A stretch of 14,409 nt of DNA from Cytophagaceae bacterium (GCA_947464365.1 CANHWS010000055.1:1-14409); one strand, 5' to 3'. Counted from the first letter of the stretch, positions 1 to 7,421 are shown. The notes: generated by a model from the sequence alone, not told the origin. Translations and numbers: made by a program.

Positions 1-18
1 ATTACACAACCTTGCTGC

Positions 19-990
19 ATGGCATCTATATATATAAACGCTTTTGTTCTCAGGAGGCTACCAACATTGTTGGTGGCCTTGCTTTGGATTTTGGGGGGCT
101 GCGATACGTTTAAGGAGGATATGAGGCCCACTGGTGCCAACAAAACCACCATTGCCTTGGCCGACAATTATGCCACGACTGCCAATCGTTCTATCATCAT
201 TCGCCCCTTGCTCAACGACACTGTATATAGCAATGCCCGCATGGTAATGGCTTCCCCAGCAGTCGGTAGCATCCAGGCCATCAGCCAATCAGACTCCTTT
301 CTATATAGTCCACGTACCAATTATGTAGGTCTTGACTCGGTCGAGTACACCCTCTTCAGCGGAAATACGACTACTACTGCCAAGGTCAAAATCCGCGTAG
401 AGCGCGGCTCTGACTCTTGCAAGATCGTCACCGTCACTGATGACATCGAATTGATGGCTTATAGCTCTGTCACTTTCAATCCGGTGAGCAATGACCTTAA
501 CTGCGACCCAGTGGGCCTAAGTGCATACTACACCCCCTATAATGGCATTGCCGCTAGTGGTGGGCGTAATCTTATTACCTACACTCCCAGACCAGGTTTC
601 GTAGGGGTTGACACCTGCCATTACTTGATCTGTTCCGTCTTCGGAGGCTGTGCACAAGGCAAGGTGATCTTGCGCGTACTTGCTAACCCAAGCTGTGATA
701 CTGCTTTCAGACCACAATCAGACACGGTCTACTTCTCAAGCACCCAGATTCAGCCTGTTCGTTTTACTATAGCTAGTTTACTCGAAAACGATCGACGTTG
801 TCAGGGAGACATCAATGTCAATTCGTTCCAGACCCTGAATAACCCCGCTGCAGGATCGTTATACCTGACTGGCACTACCCTAAACTACGAGCCACAAGGC
901 AATGCGGCCACCGTGTCGTTCCGTTATAATATCTCGAATGCTACCAATACCATCAGCCGCAATGCAACAGTGGTATTGGTCCCTAGATAG
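19..990 (+). CDS. Ig-like repeat lipoprotein, probably outer membrane
   Basis: This is a 323-residue predicted lipoprotein of unknown specific function. The N-terminus has two Arg (12-13), a hydrophobic core (14-25) and a lipobox LGGC with the lipidated Cys at 28. A Lys-Glu-Asp group follows at +4 to +6, resembling the acidic surface-export signals known in Bacteroidota lipoproteins; surface exposure is an inference. The rest is three divergent repeats of about 85-95 residues, each with a 'LLND/SND/LLEND' turn, a G-S/T-hydrophobic beta segment, a 'Y-x-P-x-x-x-F/Y-x-G-x-D-S/T' motif in the first two, and a closing V-x-I/L-x-V strand. This is the pattern of Big_9/cadherin-like Ig modules used in adhesion or as structural spacers. 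The ATG at 19 gives a complete signal peptide, although the frame stays open to the window edge. It lies 138 bp before the sigma factor, so co-transcription is possible. Confidence 0.75.
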   Translation: MASIYINAFVLRRLPTLLVALLWILGGCDTFKEDMRPTGANKTTIALADNYATTANRSIIIRPLLNDTVYSNARMVMASPAVGSIQAISQSDSFLYSPRTNYVGLDSVEYTLFSGNTTTTAKVKIRVERGSDSCKIVTVTDDIELMAYSSVTFNPVSNDLNCDPVGLSAYYTPYNGIAASGGRNLITYTPRPGFVGVDTCHYLICSVFGGCAQGKVILRVLANPSCDTAFRPQSDTVYFSSTQIQPVRFTIASLLENDRRCQGDINVNSFQTLNNPAAGSLYLTGTTLNYEPQGNAATVSFRYNISNATNTISRNATVVLVPR

Positions 991-1128
991 CGTTGTGGCC
1001 TTTATATCCAAACGATCTTGCCGAGGGCAACCTCAAGCCTTGGCGCCTTCTGGATATACAGAGTTTCTCTAGGAAAAAGTACCCAATATAGTACCCCCCA
1101 CATGGTATAACAGATTCACGAACAGCCT
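991..1128 (+). other. Structured intergenic leader before sigma factor gene
   Basis: This 138-bp gap carries a perfect 8-bp inverted repeat, TATATCCA at 1003-1010 and TGGATATA at 1051-1058. It encloses a perfect 5-bp hairpin, TTGCC-gag-GGCAA at 1018-1030. A short AGAG/CTCT repeat (1060-1070) and two AGTACCC copies 12 bp apart (1078-1084 and 1090-1096) follow. There is no T-run, so it does not look like an intrinsic terminator. It could be a folded leader, or promoter and operator DNA for the sigma factor gene. No function can be assigned. Confidence 0.3.
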
Positions 1129-1683
1129 TTGAAGTACTCTGACGAGGACATAATCGCAGGATGTGCACAGAACAGTAGCCGTCATCAGGAGGCCCTGTAC
1201 AGCAAATACGCCTCAAGGATGATGGCGTTATGTCTGCGTTATGCCTACACTAATTTTGAGGCAGAGGATATTTTTCAGGAGGCCTTTGTCAAGGTGTTTC
1301 AGAAACTTAACCAGTACCAGAACAAAGGTTCGTTCGAAGGCTGGATGAGACACATTTTTGTCAACACGGCCCTAAACCATTACACCAAAAATAAAAAACA
1401 CTACCAACACGAGGACGTCGAACAACAGTTTGACATCAGTGTAGCCGAAGTGGATATTATGAGTAGGCTGTCCCACGAAGACCTTTTGACCCTCATCCAG
1501 CAATTGCCGGACGGGTACAGGATGATTTTTAACCTAAACGTCATCGAAGGCTATACCCATAAAGAAATTAGTGATATGCTCGGGATCAATGAAGGTACCA
1601 GCAAGTCACAGCTTAGCAAGGCGAAGTCCATCTTGCAGAAAAAAATATTACAGACCAAGACAGTCGCTAGTCATGTCGCTTAA
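1129..1683 (+). CDS. ECF-type RNA polymerase sigma factor (sigma-70 family)
   Basis: A 184-residue cytoplasmic extracytoplasmic-function sigma factor that would direct RNA polymerase to a dedicated promoter set. Region 2 spans about residues 20-88 and includes the core-binding helix 'AEDIFQEAFVKVFQKL' and the 'FEGWMRHIFVNTALNHY' segment. Region 4 spans about 113-172, with 'LPDGYRMIFNLNVIEGYTHKEIS' and the helix-turn-helix 'MLGINEGTSKSQLSKAK'. There is no region 1 or 3, as expected for the ECF group, and the length is usual. The start is TTG at 1129, because the only nearby in-frame upstream ATG (1102) runs into a stop after two codons and the next Met lies inside region 2. The end overlaps the next gene by 11 bp, which indicates translational coupling to its probable anti-sigma partner. 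The regulon cannot be told from the sequence. Confidence 0.93.
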   Translation: MKYSDEDIIAGCAQNSSRHQEALYSKYASRMMALCLRYAYTNFEAEDIFQEAFVKVFQKLNQYQNKGSFEGWMRHIFVNTALNHYTKNKKHYQHEDVEQQFDISVAEVDIMSRLSHEDLLTLIQQLPDGYRMIFNLNVIEGYTHKEISDMLGINEGTSKSQLSKAKSILQKKILQTKTVASHVA

Positions 1684-3478
1684 TCAAGAAGAAAAAGACG
1701 GCCTCGAAAACCTGTTCCAGAACAAGTTTAAGAATTGGGAGGTGCCACCACCACCTGATGCCTGGGCCAATATCAAGGGGCAGATCAATCAGCCTAAAAC
1801 AGCATTTCTGGCCTGGAAGTCAGTATTGCCTTTGCTTGCCCTGCTCATGATTGTAGGTGGGGGCTATTGGTACACCACAGATGAGTTCCAGCAGGTCTCA
1901 TTGGCCAATCCTCATCCTAACCAACCGACCTCCCAGCCAAAGGCAACTGACCAATTGGCCAACGAAGTGTTGACCAAGCAACCACAAAGCATAACCGCAA
2001 CAGTTGAAAATCCTAGCCAAGTTGCCACCACTCAGGTTCTGACCCAAGGCCCTAGCAGCACAAATGCGTCAAAGCACTCTGGTAATTCCGTAGATTCACC
2101 AGAGGGCAAACAAGCAAAATCAACAGAATTAAATGCCGAAAGCCATCTTCTGAGTCATGTTGGAGCCACATCACCGATGGTAAAAGAACATGCCTCTATC
2201 ACTGTCAGGCCAGGTACCACCATGCCCTATCGCCAGACCAATAGGTCAGTTATGGGCGCTGAAATCAATCCCAATCAAATCGTCGCCCAGCGTGTTTCTG
2301 GGTTAGCCGAAGATCAAGACCCATCCCCGGCTACCGAAACAACATCTACAAATAAGGCATCTAGTCTAACACCCAATCAGATGCCTGGCTCGGATAGCCC
2401 ATTAGCAAAAAGCGCCATCCTGACCGCTAAGGTTGCTGCCACTGCTGCCAATGGCATACGGGACCATAGTGGTATTTCGGAGGATCAGACCAAGGGGAAA
2501 GCAATAGGCACAAGCGGGCCATCCAACGCTCCTAATTCAAGTGATCAAGATCAAACCAGAAGGCAAGACCAACAATCTGAGGCTAGCCTCACGAACATCC
2601 AGATCCAATCCAAAGCAACAAGTGGACTACAAAACCAAGTCGAAATCAATGACCTGTCAATCGATGCCAAGTTAGAAGCTAACCGTAAGGACGAAATTAG
2701 ACCGCTGGTTGATCAGTTATCTGCTAACAATGCACCAAATCACAACCCCGTGATCGTTGCTGGCACCAGAGGCAAGGCTGAGCTTGGCCTGACCAAATGG
2801 TCAGTGGATGCCTACATAATGCCACGATTTTCTTTCAGGAGGGTAGAGGCAGGACTTGAAAACGAAATGCAGGTCCGGTCGCTCGAGAACCAAAATCGGT
2901 TTTCTGCAGACCGTATTGGTTATGAGGCTGGGGCTAGGTTGGTGCGCACCATCAGCAATCGCTTTGAGCTTAATGTCGGTCTCCATTTTGCAAGCATCAA
3001 CGAGGAGCTAGTCTATAAAGTTGATCACAGTACCCCCGTCGGCTTGACTCAGTCCACCAACCAAGATGGAAGTATGATGCTGACACCAGTCTTTGCGTCT
3101 GGAACGGTACAGCAGAAGAGCTCATTCTATTATGGCGGGCTCAATCTGGGGACCAGTCTTTATCTGGCCAACACCGACAGGATCAGACTTTCAGGTGGAT
3201 TAGGTGCTAACTGGTTGATGCGTGGGTACACCGCCCGTGTTCATAATGGTGTGCCAATGGCAGATTTCGCGTTTCCTGAGGCAAATGAGCCGTTCCAGCA
3301 GATCAATATGCACCTTTACACAGGTATAGCTTACATCCAGCCAGTGTCGGACAGAATTTCGGTGATGGTCGAGCCAACGCTCAATTTTTTCCTGTTCAGC
3401 ACCTATGCAAAGCGCGAGCCTATTTCTGTGACCCCAACGACCTTGGGCCTCAACCTGATGCTGCGCTATAAACTATAG
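1673..3478 (+). CDS. Envelope-spanning anti-sigma protein with C-terminal outer-membrane beta-barrel (Dma-like)
   Basis: A 601-residue protein, probably the regulator of the overlapping ECF sigma factor. Residues 1-45 are cytoplasmic and carry 'LFQNKFKNWEVPPPPDAW', the F-x(n)-P-P-P-x-x-W signature of Bacteroidota anti-sigma-like N-termini; no zinc-binding His/Cys set is present. One transmembrane helix lies at about 50-67. Residues 68-375 form a low-complexity linker rich in S, T, N, Q, A and P, long enough to cross the periplasm. Residues 376-601 alternate aromatic and polar residues in strands ('WSVDAYIMPRFSFRR', 'YYGGLNLGTSLYL', final 'LGLNLMLRYKL'), typical of a small PorT/OmpA-like barrel of about 8 strands. 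This order matches the dual membrane-spanning anti-sigma (Dma) proteins described in Bacteroides thetaiotaomicron. The ATG at 1673 was preferred to upstream starts because the family N-terminus begins there. Assignment to the Dma class is inferred from architecture. Confidence 0.8.
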   Translation: MSLNQEEKDGLENLFQNKFKNWEVPPPPDAWANIKGQINQPKTAFLAWKSVLPLLALLMIVGGGYWYTTDEFQQVSLANPHPNQPTSQPKATDQLANEVLTKQPQSITATVENPSQVATTQVLTQGPSSTNASKHSGNSVDSPEGKQAKSTELNAESHLLSHVGATSPMVKEHASITVRPGTTMPYRQTNRSVMGAEINPNQIVAQRVSGLAEDQDPSPATETTSTNKASSLTPNQMPGSDSPLAKSAILTAKVAATAANGIRDHSGISEDQTKGKAIGTSGPSNAPNSSDQDQTRRQDQQSEASLTNIQIQSKATSGLQNQVEINDLSIDAKLEANRKDEIRPLVDQLSANNAPNHNPVIVAGTRGKAELGLTKWSVDAYIMPRFSFRRVEAGLENEMQVRSLENQNRFSADRIGYEAGARLVRTISNRFELNVGLHFASINEELVYKVDHSTPVGLTQSTNQDGSMMLTPVFASGTVQQKSSFYYGGLNLGTSLYLANTDRIRLSGGLGANWLMRGYTARVHNGVPMADFAFPEANEPFQQINMHLYTGIAYIQPVSDRISVMVEPTLNFFLFSTYAKREPISVTPTTLGLNLMLRYKL

Positions 3479-3601
3479 TAGGCCATTATCTATCTAAGTT
3501 TCAGGATGCACTTTGCGACCATGCACCAATGACTGGTGTTAATAGCTCGTCAATGGTGTGGCTCCTTGCAGACTAGTTGTTAGTTTTGCAGACGGAAAAC
3601 T
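3479..3601 (+). promoter_or_regulatory. lptD upstream region with possible -7 box
   Basis: The 123-bp gap before lptD contains TAGTTTTG at 3581-3588, a full match to the Bacteroidota -7 consensus TAnnTTTG, but no clear -33 TTTG at the usual distance. A start there would leave a leader of only a few bases before the ATG at 3602, so it may be chance. A short inverted repeat CACCA-atgac-TGGTG sits at 3524-3538 without a T-run, so it is a poor terminator. Confidence 0.22.
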
Positions 3602-6520
3602 ATGGCTAACGCTGCCCGCTGCCTTCAGCATTTCTTTTTGCCCCCTTTGTTGTCGCTTTTGGCGTCGCTCGTTACTTCCATATCTTTTTGGGTGGTTGTT
3701 ATTTGGTTGGGAATCAGCATGAGCGCATTTGCGCAGGTACAACCGCATCCACCTAAATCGGAAGCGCCAAGCACGAGCCTACCTAGGCCCAAGGTCAAAC
3801 CAAAGCCTAAGGTCACAACCAAGGTAAAGGCCAAATCTGCAGTCAAACAGTCGGTACTGCCAAAGGCTTCCCCACCCCAAGATAGTGTTGAAGTAGCCCA
3901 ACCTATCCGACTCCCACGCCTGACCGACTCAGTTGCGATAGTAAAACCACTTGATAGTATCAGTTTGGCAATTGCTAAACGAGACAGTATCAGGCGCAAC
4001 AAACGCAGCTCGGTCCAGACCGCCGTCAAGTACTCCGCTCAGGACTCCATGACGTTTGACGTCGCTACTAATCAGTTTTTCCTCTATAACAAGAGCAAGG
4101 TGGACTATGGCGAGATGAAACTGGAGGCCAATGTCATCGACCTAAACTGGAAAACAAGCATCGTCAATGCCCGCCCCTTGGCAGACAGCACGGGCAAACT
4201 CAAAGGAGTGCCCCTCTTCGAGCAGGGTACAGATAAATATCAAGCTCAACGGATCAAGTTCAACTTCAAGACCAAGAAGGGGATCATCACTGGCCTTGTG
4301 ACCCAGAACGGTGAAGGATACATACAGGGCGAAAGGGTCAAACGACTACCTAATGAGGAGATGTTTGTCCAGAATGCCCACTATACGACCTGCAACCTAG
4401 CGCACCCACACTTTTATATTAATGCCCCCCAGATCAAGATGATCCCCAATGACAAGATCATTACTGGGCCATTTAATGTTGTGATTGCGGATGCACCTAC
4501 ACCGCTGGGCTTTCTGTTTGGCCTCTTCCCTGTGCCAGAACGGCAATCTGCTGGTATCATCATCCCTGTTTATGGCGAAAGTGTGGATCGTGGGTTCTTC
4601 CTCCGCAACGGTGGTTTTTATTTCCCAATAGGCGACTATGCAGGCGTAAAACTATTGGGCGAGATCTATACCAAAGGTAGCTATGGCCTTAACGTCCTGA
4701 CCAACTACAAGGTCCGCTACGGATTCCAGGGCAACTTAAACCTGCGTTACAACCGCCGCCTCACTGGTCAAGAGGGTTTTGAGAACGTGGGTGAAGACTA
4801 TTGGTTAGATTGGAGTCATATCCCATTGAGCCGCGGAAACAGTCAGTTCAGTGCCAGCGTTAGCCTAGGCAGTACTAATTATAATACCCTCAACAGCCAA
4901 CTAGCCGAAAACTACCTCAGCAGTAATTTTAACTCCACCATCAGCTATGCAAAGCAGCTGACAGGTACCCCTTTTAACTTCAACATTGCAGCCACACAAC
5001 AGCAAACCAACGCTGCCGATGCTCGTGGGCGCCGAACTACTACTGTTACTGCTACCTTACCAAGCTTGGTCTGGAATATGAACCGGATTTATCCCTTCAA
5101 ACGGGAGGGGTCCTTGGGCAACACTTGGTGGCAAAAGATCAACATTGGTTGGTCTGCCAATGCCCAAAATTTTTTGACCAATGCCGCGCCTCAGTCCTTG
5201 GCTTTGTCTGGAACCCGCCTCCTAAACCCCACCGCCGATACATTGATCCCGTTTAACGGTACCAACTTTGGCCCCCTTTTCAATCGAGGTCGGTTTGGTG
5301 TCCAGCACACCCTCCCGATCAGTACCACACTTCAAGCCTTTAAGTACTTCAACCTTTCACCAAGTCTTACCTACACCGAGGTCTGGAGCACCCGCCAGAT
5401 CAGGTATCAGTATCAAGACCGTGGCCCTGGACAGAGGGGTGTGTTTGCAGATACGCTCAATCAATTTGGGAGGGCAGGCTGGCTCGAAGGCTTTGGTATC
5501 AATACCAATACCAGGATTTACGGTACGTTCTTCGTCAAGCGAGGAGGTGTCGAGGCTATTCGTCATACGTTGCTGCCTAGTATTGGCATTAGCTTCAGGC
5601 CCAATTATGCAGACGCGGGCTATGGCATCTATAAACGTGTGCAGGCTGATAGCACAGGCCGAGAAGTTGTTTATAATCCGTTCCAGCTCTCACCGTATGG
5701 AGTGGTCGGCGCTGGTCGATCGGCCAATATCAATTTCGGGCTCACCAACACCTTCGAGGCCAAAGTGCGCAAAAAAGGCAATGCTGACACCATCAAGGGT
5801 AGTAAGGCTTTCGAGAAGGTCACCTTGTTTGACAATATTGGCATCAATGGGTCATACAACCTTTTAGCTGACTCCTTTAATTTATCTGCCATTTCGCTCA
5901 CGGCCCGTACCCGCCTTTTTAATAAGATTGACATCAACATGAACGGCAGCCTAGATCCCTACAGCCGGACTGAGATTGAGGGCACTGGCCAACTAAGACG
6001 GAATAAAGATCTGGCTTTGGGTCGCGGGCAGGGTTTTGGTTACCTGGACTTTATCAACCTAGCGATGAGTACCTCCTTAACGCCAGAAGGGCTCGGCCTC
6101 AAACCCAACACCGCCAAAAAAGGTCTTGACAAAATGAATGACCAACAGTTGGCTTTCGTCAATGCCAACCCTGATCTCTATGTGGATTTTAACATCCCCT
6201 GGACCATATCTGTGGGGTATAACTTGGCCTACTCGCGGGGGATCAACCAAGAAGCTAGTGTAACCCAGACCATGAACTTCAGCGGAGACGTTAACATTAC
6301 CGAGAACTGGAAGGTGGGCGGCTCGTCTGGTTATGACTTCAAGAACAGGAACTTTAGCTATACCAACATCAACATTTACCGCAACCTACACTGCTGGGAG
6401 ATTAAGTTTAACTGGATCCCCTTTGGTTTCCGCCAGAGTTATAACATCGATATCAACGTTAAGGCCAGTATCCTTCAGGATCTGAAACTAAGCCGGCGCC
6501 GCAGTTGGTATGATCGCTAG
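3602..6520 (+). CDS. lptD: LPS assembly outer-membrane protein LptD (OstA)
   Basis: A 972-residue outer-membrane barrel that, as the partner of LptE, inserts lipopolysaccharide into the outer leaflet at the end of the Lpt bridge. A long signal sequence (1-44) ends in AFA|Q. A Pro/Lys/Ser-rich linker (about 46-150) precedes the OstA-like beta-jellyroll domain (about 150-340), which contains 'YTTCNLAHPHFYI' and 'PTPLGFLFGLFPVP'. The barrel runs from about 350 to the end, with many aromatic/polar alternating strands and a closing 'NLHCWEIKFNWIPFG' typical of Bacteroidota LptD. The mature protein has only two Cys, 264 in the N-domain and 931 in the late barrel, suggesting one interdomain disulfide as in E. 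coli LptD. The length is at the upper end for the phylum because of the linker. The gene stands alone between a 123-bp gap and a strong terminator; no lptE is nearby. The hydrophobic N-terminus (about residues 11-40) is unusually long, so a start a few codons downstream is possible. Confidence 0.9.
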   Translation: MANAARCLQHFFLPPLLSLLASLVTSISFWVVVIWLGISMSAFAQVQPHPPKSEAPSTSLPRPKVKPKPKVTTKVKAKSAVKQSVLPKASPPQDSVEVAQPIRLPRLTDSVAIVKPLDSISLAIAKRDSIRRNKRSSVQTAVKYSAQDSMTFDVATNQFFLYNKSKVDYGEMKLEANVIDLNWKTSIVNARPLADSTGKLKGVPLFEQGTDKYQAQRIKFNFKTKKGIITGLVTQNGEGYIQGERVKRLPNEEMFVQNAHYTTCNLAHPHFYINAPQIKMIPNDKIITGPFNVVIADAPTPLGFLFGLFPVPERQSAGIIIPVYGESVDRGFFLRNGGFYFPIGDYAGVKLLGEIYTKGSYGLNVLTNYKVRYGFQGNLNLRYNRRLTGQEGFENVGEDYWLDWSHIPLSRGNSQFSASVSLGSTNYNTLNSQLAENYLSSNFNSTISYAKQLTGTPFNFNIAATQQQTNAADARGRRTTTVTATLPSLVWNMNRIYPFKREGSLGNTWWQKINIGWSANAQNFLTNAAPQSLALSGTRLLNPTADTLIPFNGTNFGPLFNRGRFGVQHTLPISTTLQAFKYFNLSPSLTYTEVWSTRQIRYQYQDRGPGQRGVFADTLNQFGRAGWLEGFGINTNTRIYGTFFVKRGGVEAIRHTLLPSIGISFRPNYADAGYGIYKRVQADSTGREVVYNPFQLSPYGVVGAGRSANINFGLTNTFEAKVRKKGNADTIKGSKAFEKVTLFDNIGINGSYNLLADSFNLSAISLTARTRLFNKIDINMNGSLDPYSRTEIEGTGQLRRNKDLALGRGQGFGYLDFINLAMSTSLTPEGLGLKPNTAKKGLDKMNDQQLAFVNANPDLYVDFNIPWTISVGYNLAYSRGINQEASVTQTMNFSGDVNITENWKVGGSSGYDFKNRNFSYTNINIYRNLHCWEIKFNWIPFGFRQSYNIDINVKASILQDLKLSRRRSWYDR

Positions 6521-6583
6521 GCCTTAGTCATTGATCGGTTTTCTTCTAGAGACCATGATTGAGGTTGTTCCCAAACCCGAAAC

Positions 6584-6619
6584 AAAAAACACCCTTACAG
6601 CGATGTAAGGGTGTTTTTT
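6584..6619. terminator. Bidirectional intrinsic terminator between lptD and hpf
   Basis: A perfect 16-bp inverted repeat (arms 6584-6599 and 6604-6619) encloses the tetraloop GCGA, a GNRA loop on the plus strand. A six-base A-run leads and a six-base T-run trails, so the hairpin has a U-tract in either direction. It sits between the convergent ends of lptD (6520) and hpf (6649) and should terminate both. Confidence 0.93.
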
Positions 6620-6648
6620 GTTATGGCACTATCTGTGAGACTAGATGC

Positions 6649-6996
6649 TTAATCGTCGTCTTCAACAACGGCAAGTTCAGGAGAGAGTACTGATGGTTTT
6701 TCTTGTTTTTTGTCTTTGTACTTTTTGACCTGACTTTTCAGGGCCTCAAGGGCGATGTCGGCAGCAGCTTCGAATGTGCTGCTGGTTTCTTTTGCAAAGA
6801 GGGTAGTACCAGGCAGGTTTATTTTGACTTCGAGCATCTTGTTGTCCTTGCTTTCGCTGTCCTTGTGAAGGCGAAGGAAAACCTCGCCGTCTATGATGCG
6901 GTCAGAAAAGGTGTCAAGCTTGTCTAGCTTTTTCTGAATGAAATCGATGAGTTTGATGTCTGCATCGAAGTGAATGCTCTGAATGTTGAGTTTCAT
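6649..6996 (-). CDS. hpf: Ribosome hibernation-promoting factor, short form (HPF/RaiA, S30AE family)
   Basis: A 115-residue cytosolic protein of the HPF/RaiA (ribosomal subunit interface) family, which binds the 30S decoding centre and inactivates ribosomes under stress or starvation. It shows the expected beta-alpha-beta-beta-beta-alpha order: 'MKLNIQSIHFDAD', helix 'LIDFIQKKLDKLD', strands 'GEVFLRLH', 'MLEVKINLPG' and 'TLFAKETSSTF', then helix 'AADIALEALKSQVKKYKDK'. A short acidic tail (VEDDD) follows. The long-form dimerisation domain is absent, so this is the short type. The start at 6996 was chosen because the family begins MKLxIQ; the frame stays open upstream to 7140 but that part resembles nothing. 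No Shine-Dalgarno is seen. It is monocistronic, bounded by the terminator downstream and a long non-coding region upstream. Confidence 0.93.
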   Translation of the reverse strand: MKLNIQSIHFDADIKLIDFIQKKLDKLDTFSDRIIDGEVFLRLHKDSESKDNKMLEVKINLPGTTLFAKETSSTFEAAADIALEALKSQVKKYKDKKQEKPSVLSPELAVVEDDD

Positions 6997-7218
6997 AAGC
7001 AAAAGGTAGTGGTTAGGTAAAACGAAAAAGTTCGTGATGCTGTTAGGGGGCAAGGCCACTGGCCTTAACACCAAGTGATGGCTCCGCGTTTGGTGGCCGT
7101 GCTTTCTCAGGTGTTTTTCTGGCTGCCCTCGTTTGGTCAACCGTCGAAATCCAAGGCGAGTGCCTTGCCCTCTAACAGGATAGTTAGTTACGCAATCGTT
7201 ATCTCAATGTCAAGAAAT

Positions 7219-7238
7219 ATTTGTCAAATCTGACAAAT
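7219..7238. promoter_or_regulatory. Perfect 8-4-8 palindrome, candidate operator
   Basis: ATTTGTCA (7219-7226) and TGACAAAT (7231-7238) form a perfect inverted repeat with a 4-bp spacer. The size and symmetry suit a dimeric DNA-binding protein. It lies about 220 bp upstream of the hpf start codon. On the minus strand it reads into TTTGACA-like sequence, so it may overlap an hpf promoter. No regulator can be named. Confidence 0.3.
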
Positions 7239-7373
7239 GGCGGTTCAATCAGGCTGCTAATCCGGATTTTACCCACTTTATTGACTAGAGATCCCTTGCG
7301 ATCCTGACATATAACTCAATGGCAGAATTCGTGCCAAAACCACATTCAGATGTCCTGTAGAGCCCTAAACTAA

Positions 7374-7421
7374 ATCAGCCAAGCACCTGATCCTTTTCTT
7401 TGGATTCGGTACTTGGCTGAT
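7374..7421 (-). terminator. Large imperfect hairpin after the glycan operon
   Basis: Two 20-base arms (7374-7393 and 7402-7421) pair with two mismatches and one G-U; the outer 10 bp (ATCAGCCAAG/CTTGGCTGAT) are perfect and the loop is 8 nt. It lies 45-92 bp past the esterase stop, at the end of the minus-strand operon, so transcript 3'-end formation or protection is the likely role. The T-run after it on the minus strand is weak (TTTAGTTTAG), so it is not a textbook intrinsic terminator. Confidence 0.5.

Noticed and set aside
1078..1096. Two AGTACCC copies 12 bp apart as an ECF autoregulatory site
   Set aside because: Only two short copies occur, and they do not form a convincing -35/-10 pair, so they are noted without a call.
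1571..1672. Upstream in-frame extension of the anti-sigma gene into the sigma gene
   Set aside because: These codons lie in another frame of the conserved sigma region 4, and the family N-terminus begins at the ATG at 1673.
3625..4029. 134-codon minus-strand open frame
   Set aside because: It lies opposite the Pro/Lys-rich linker and signal sequence of lptD, has no family features, and is explained by codon bias of the real gene.
5268..5867. 199-codon plus-strand open frame inside lptD
   Set aside because: It is fully contained in the lptD barrel in another frame and is Ser/Arg-rich with no recognisable motif.
6997..7140. 48-codon extension of hpf
   Set aside because: HPF/RaiA proteins start at the MKLxIQ strand; the extension is basic, non-conserved sequence with leader hairpins.
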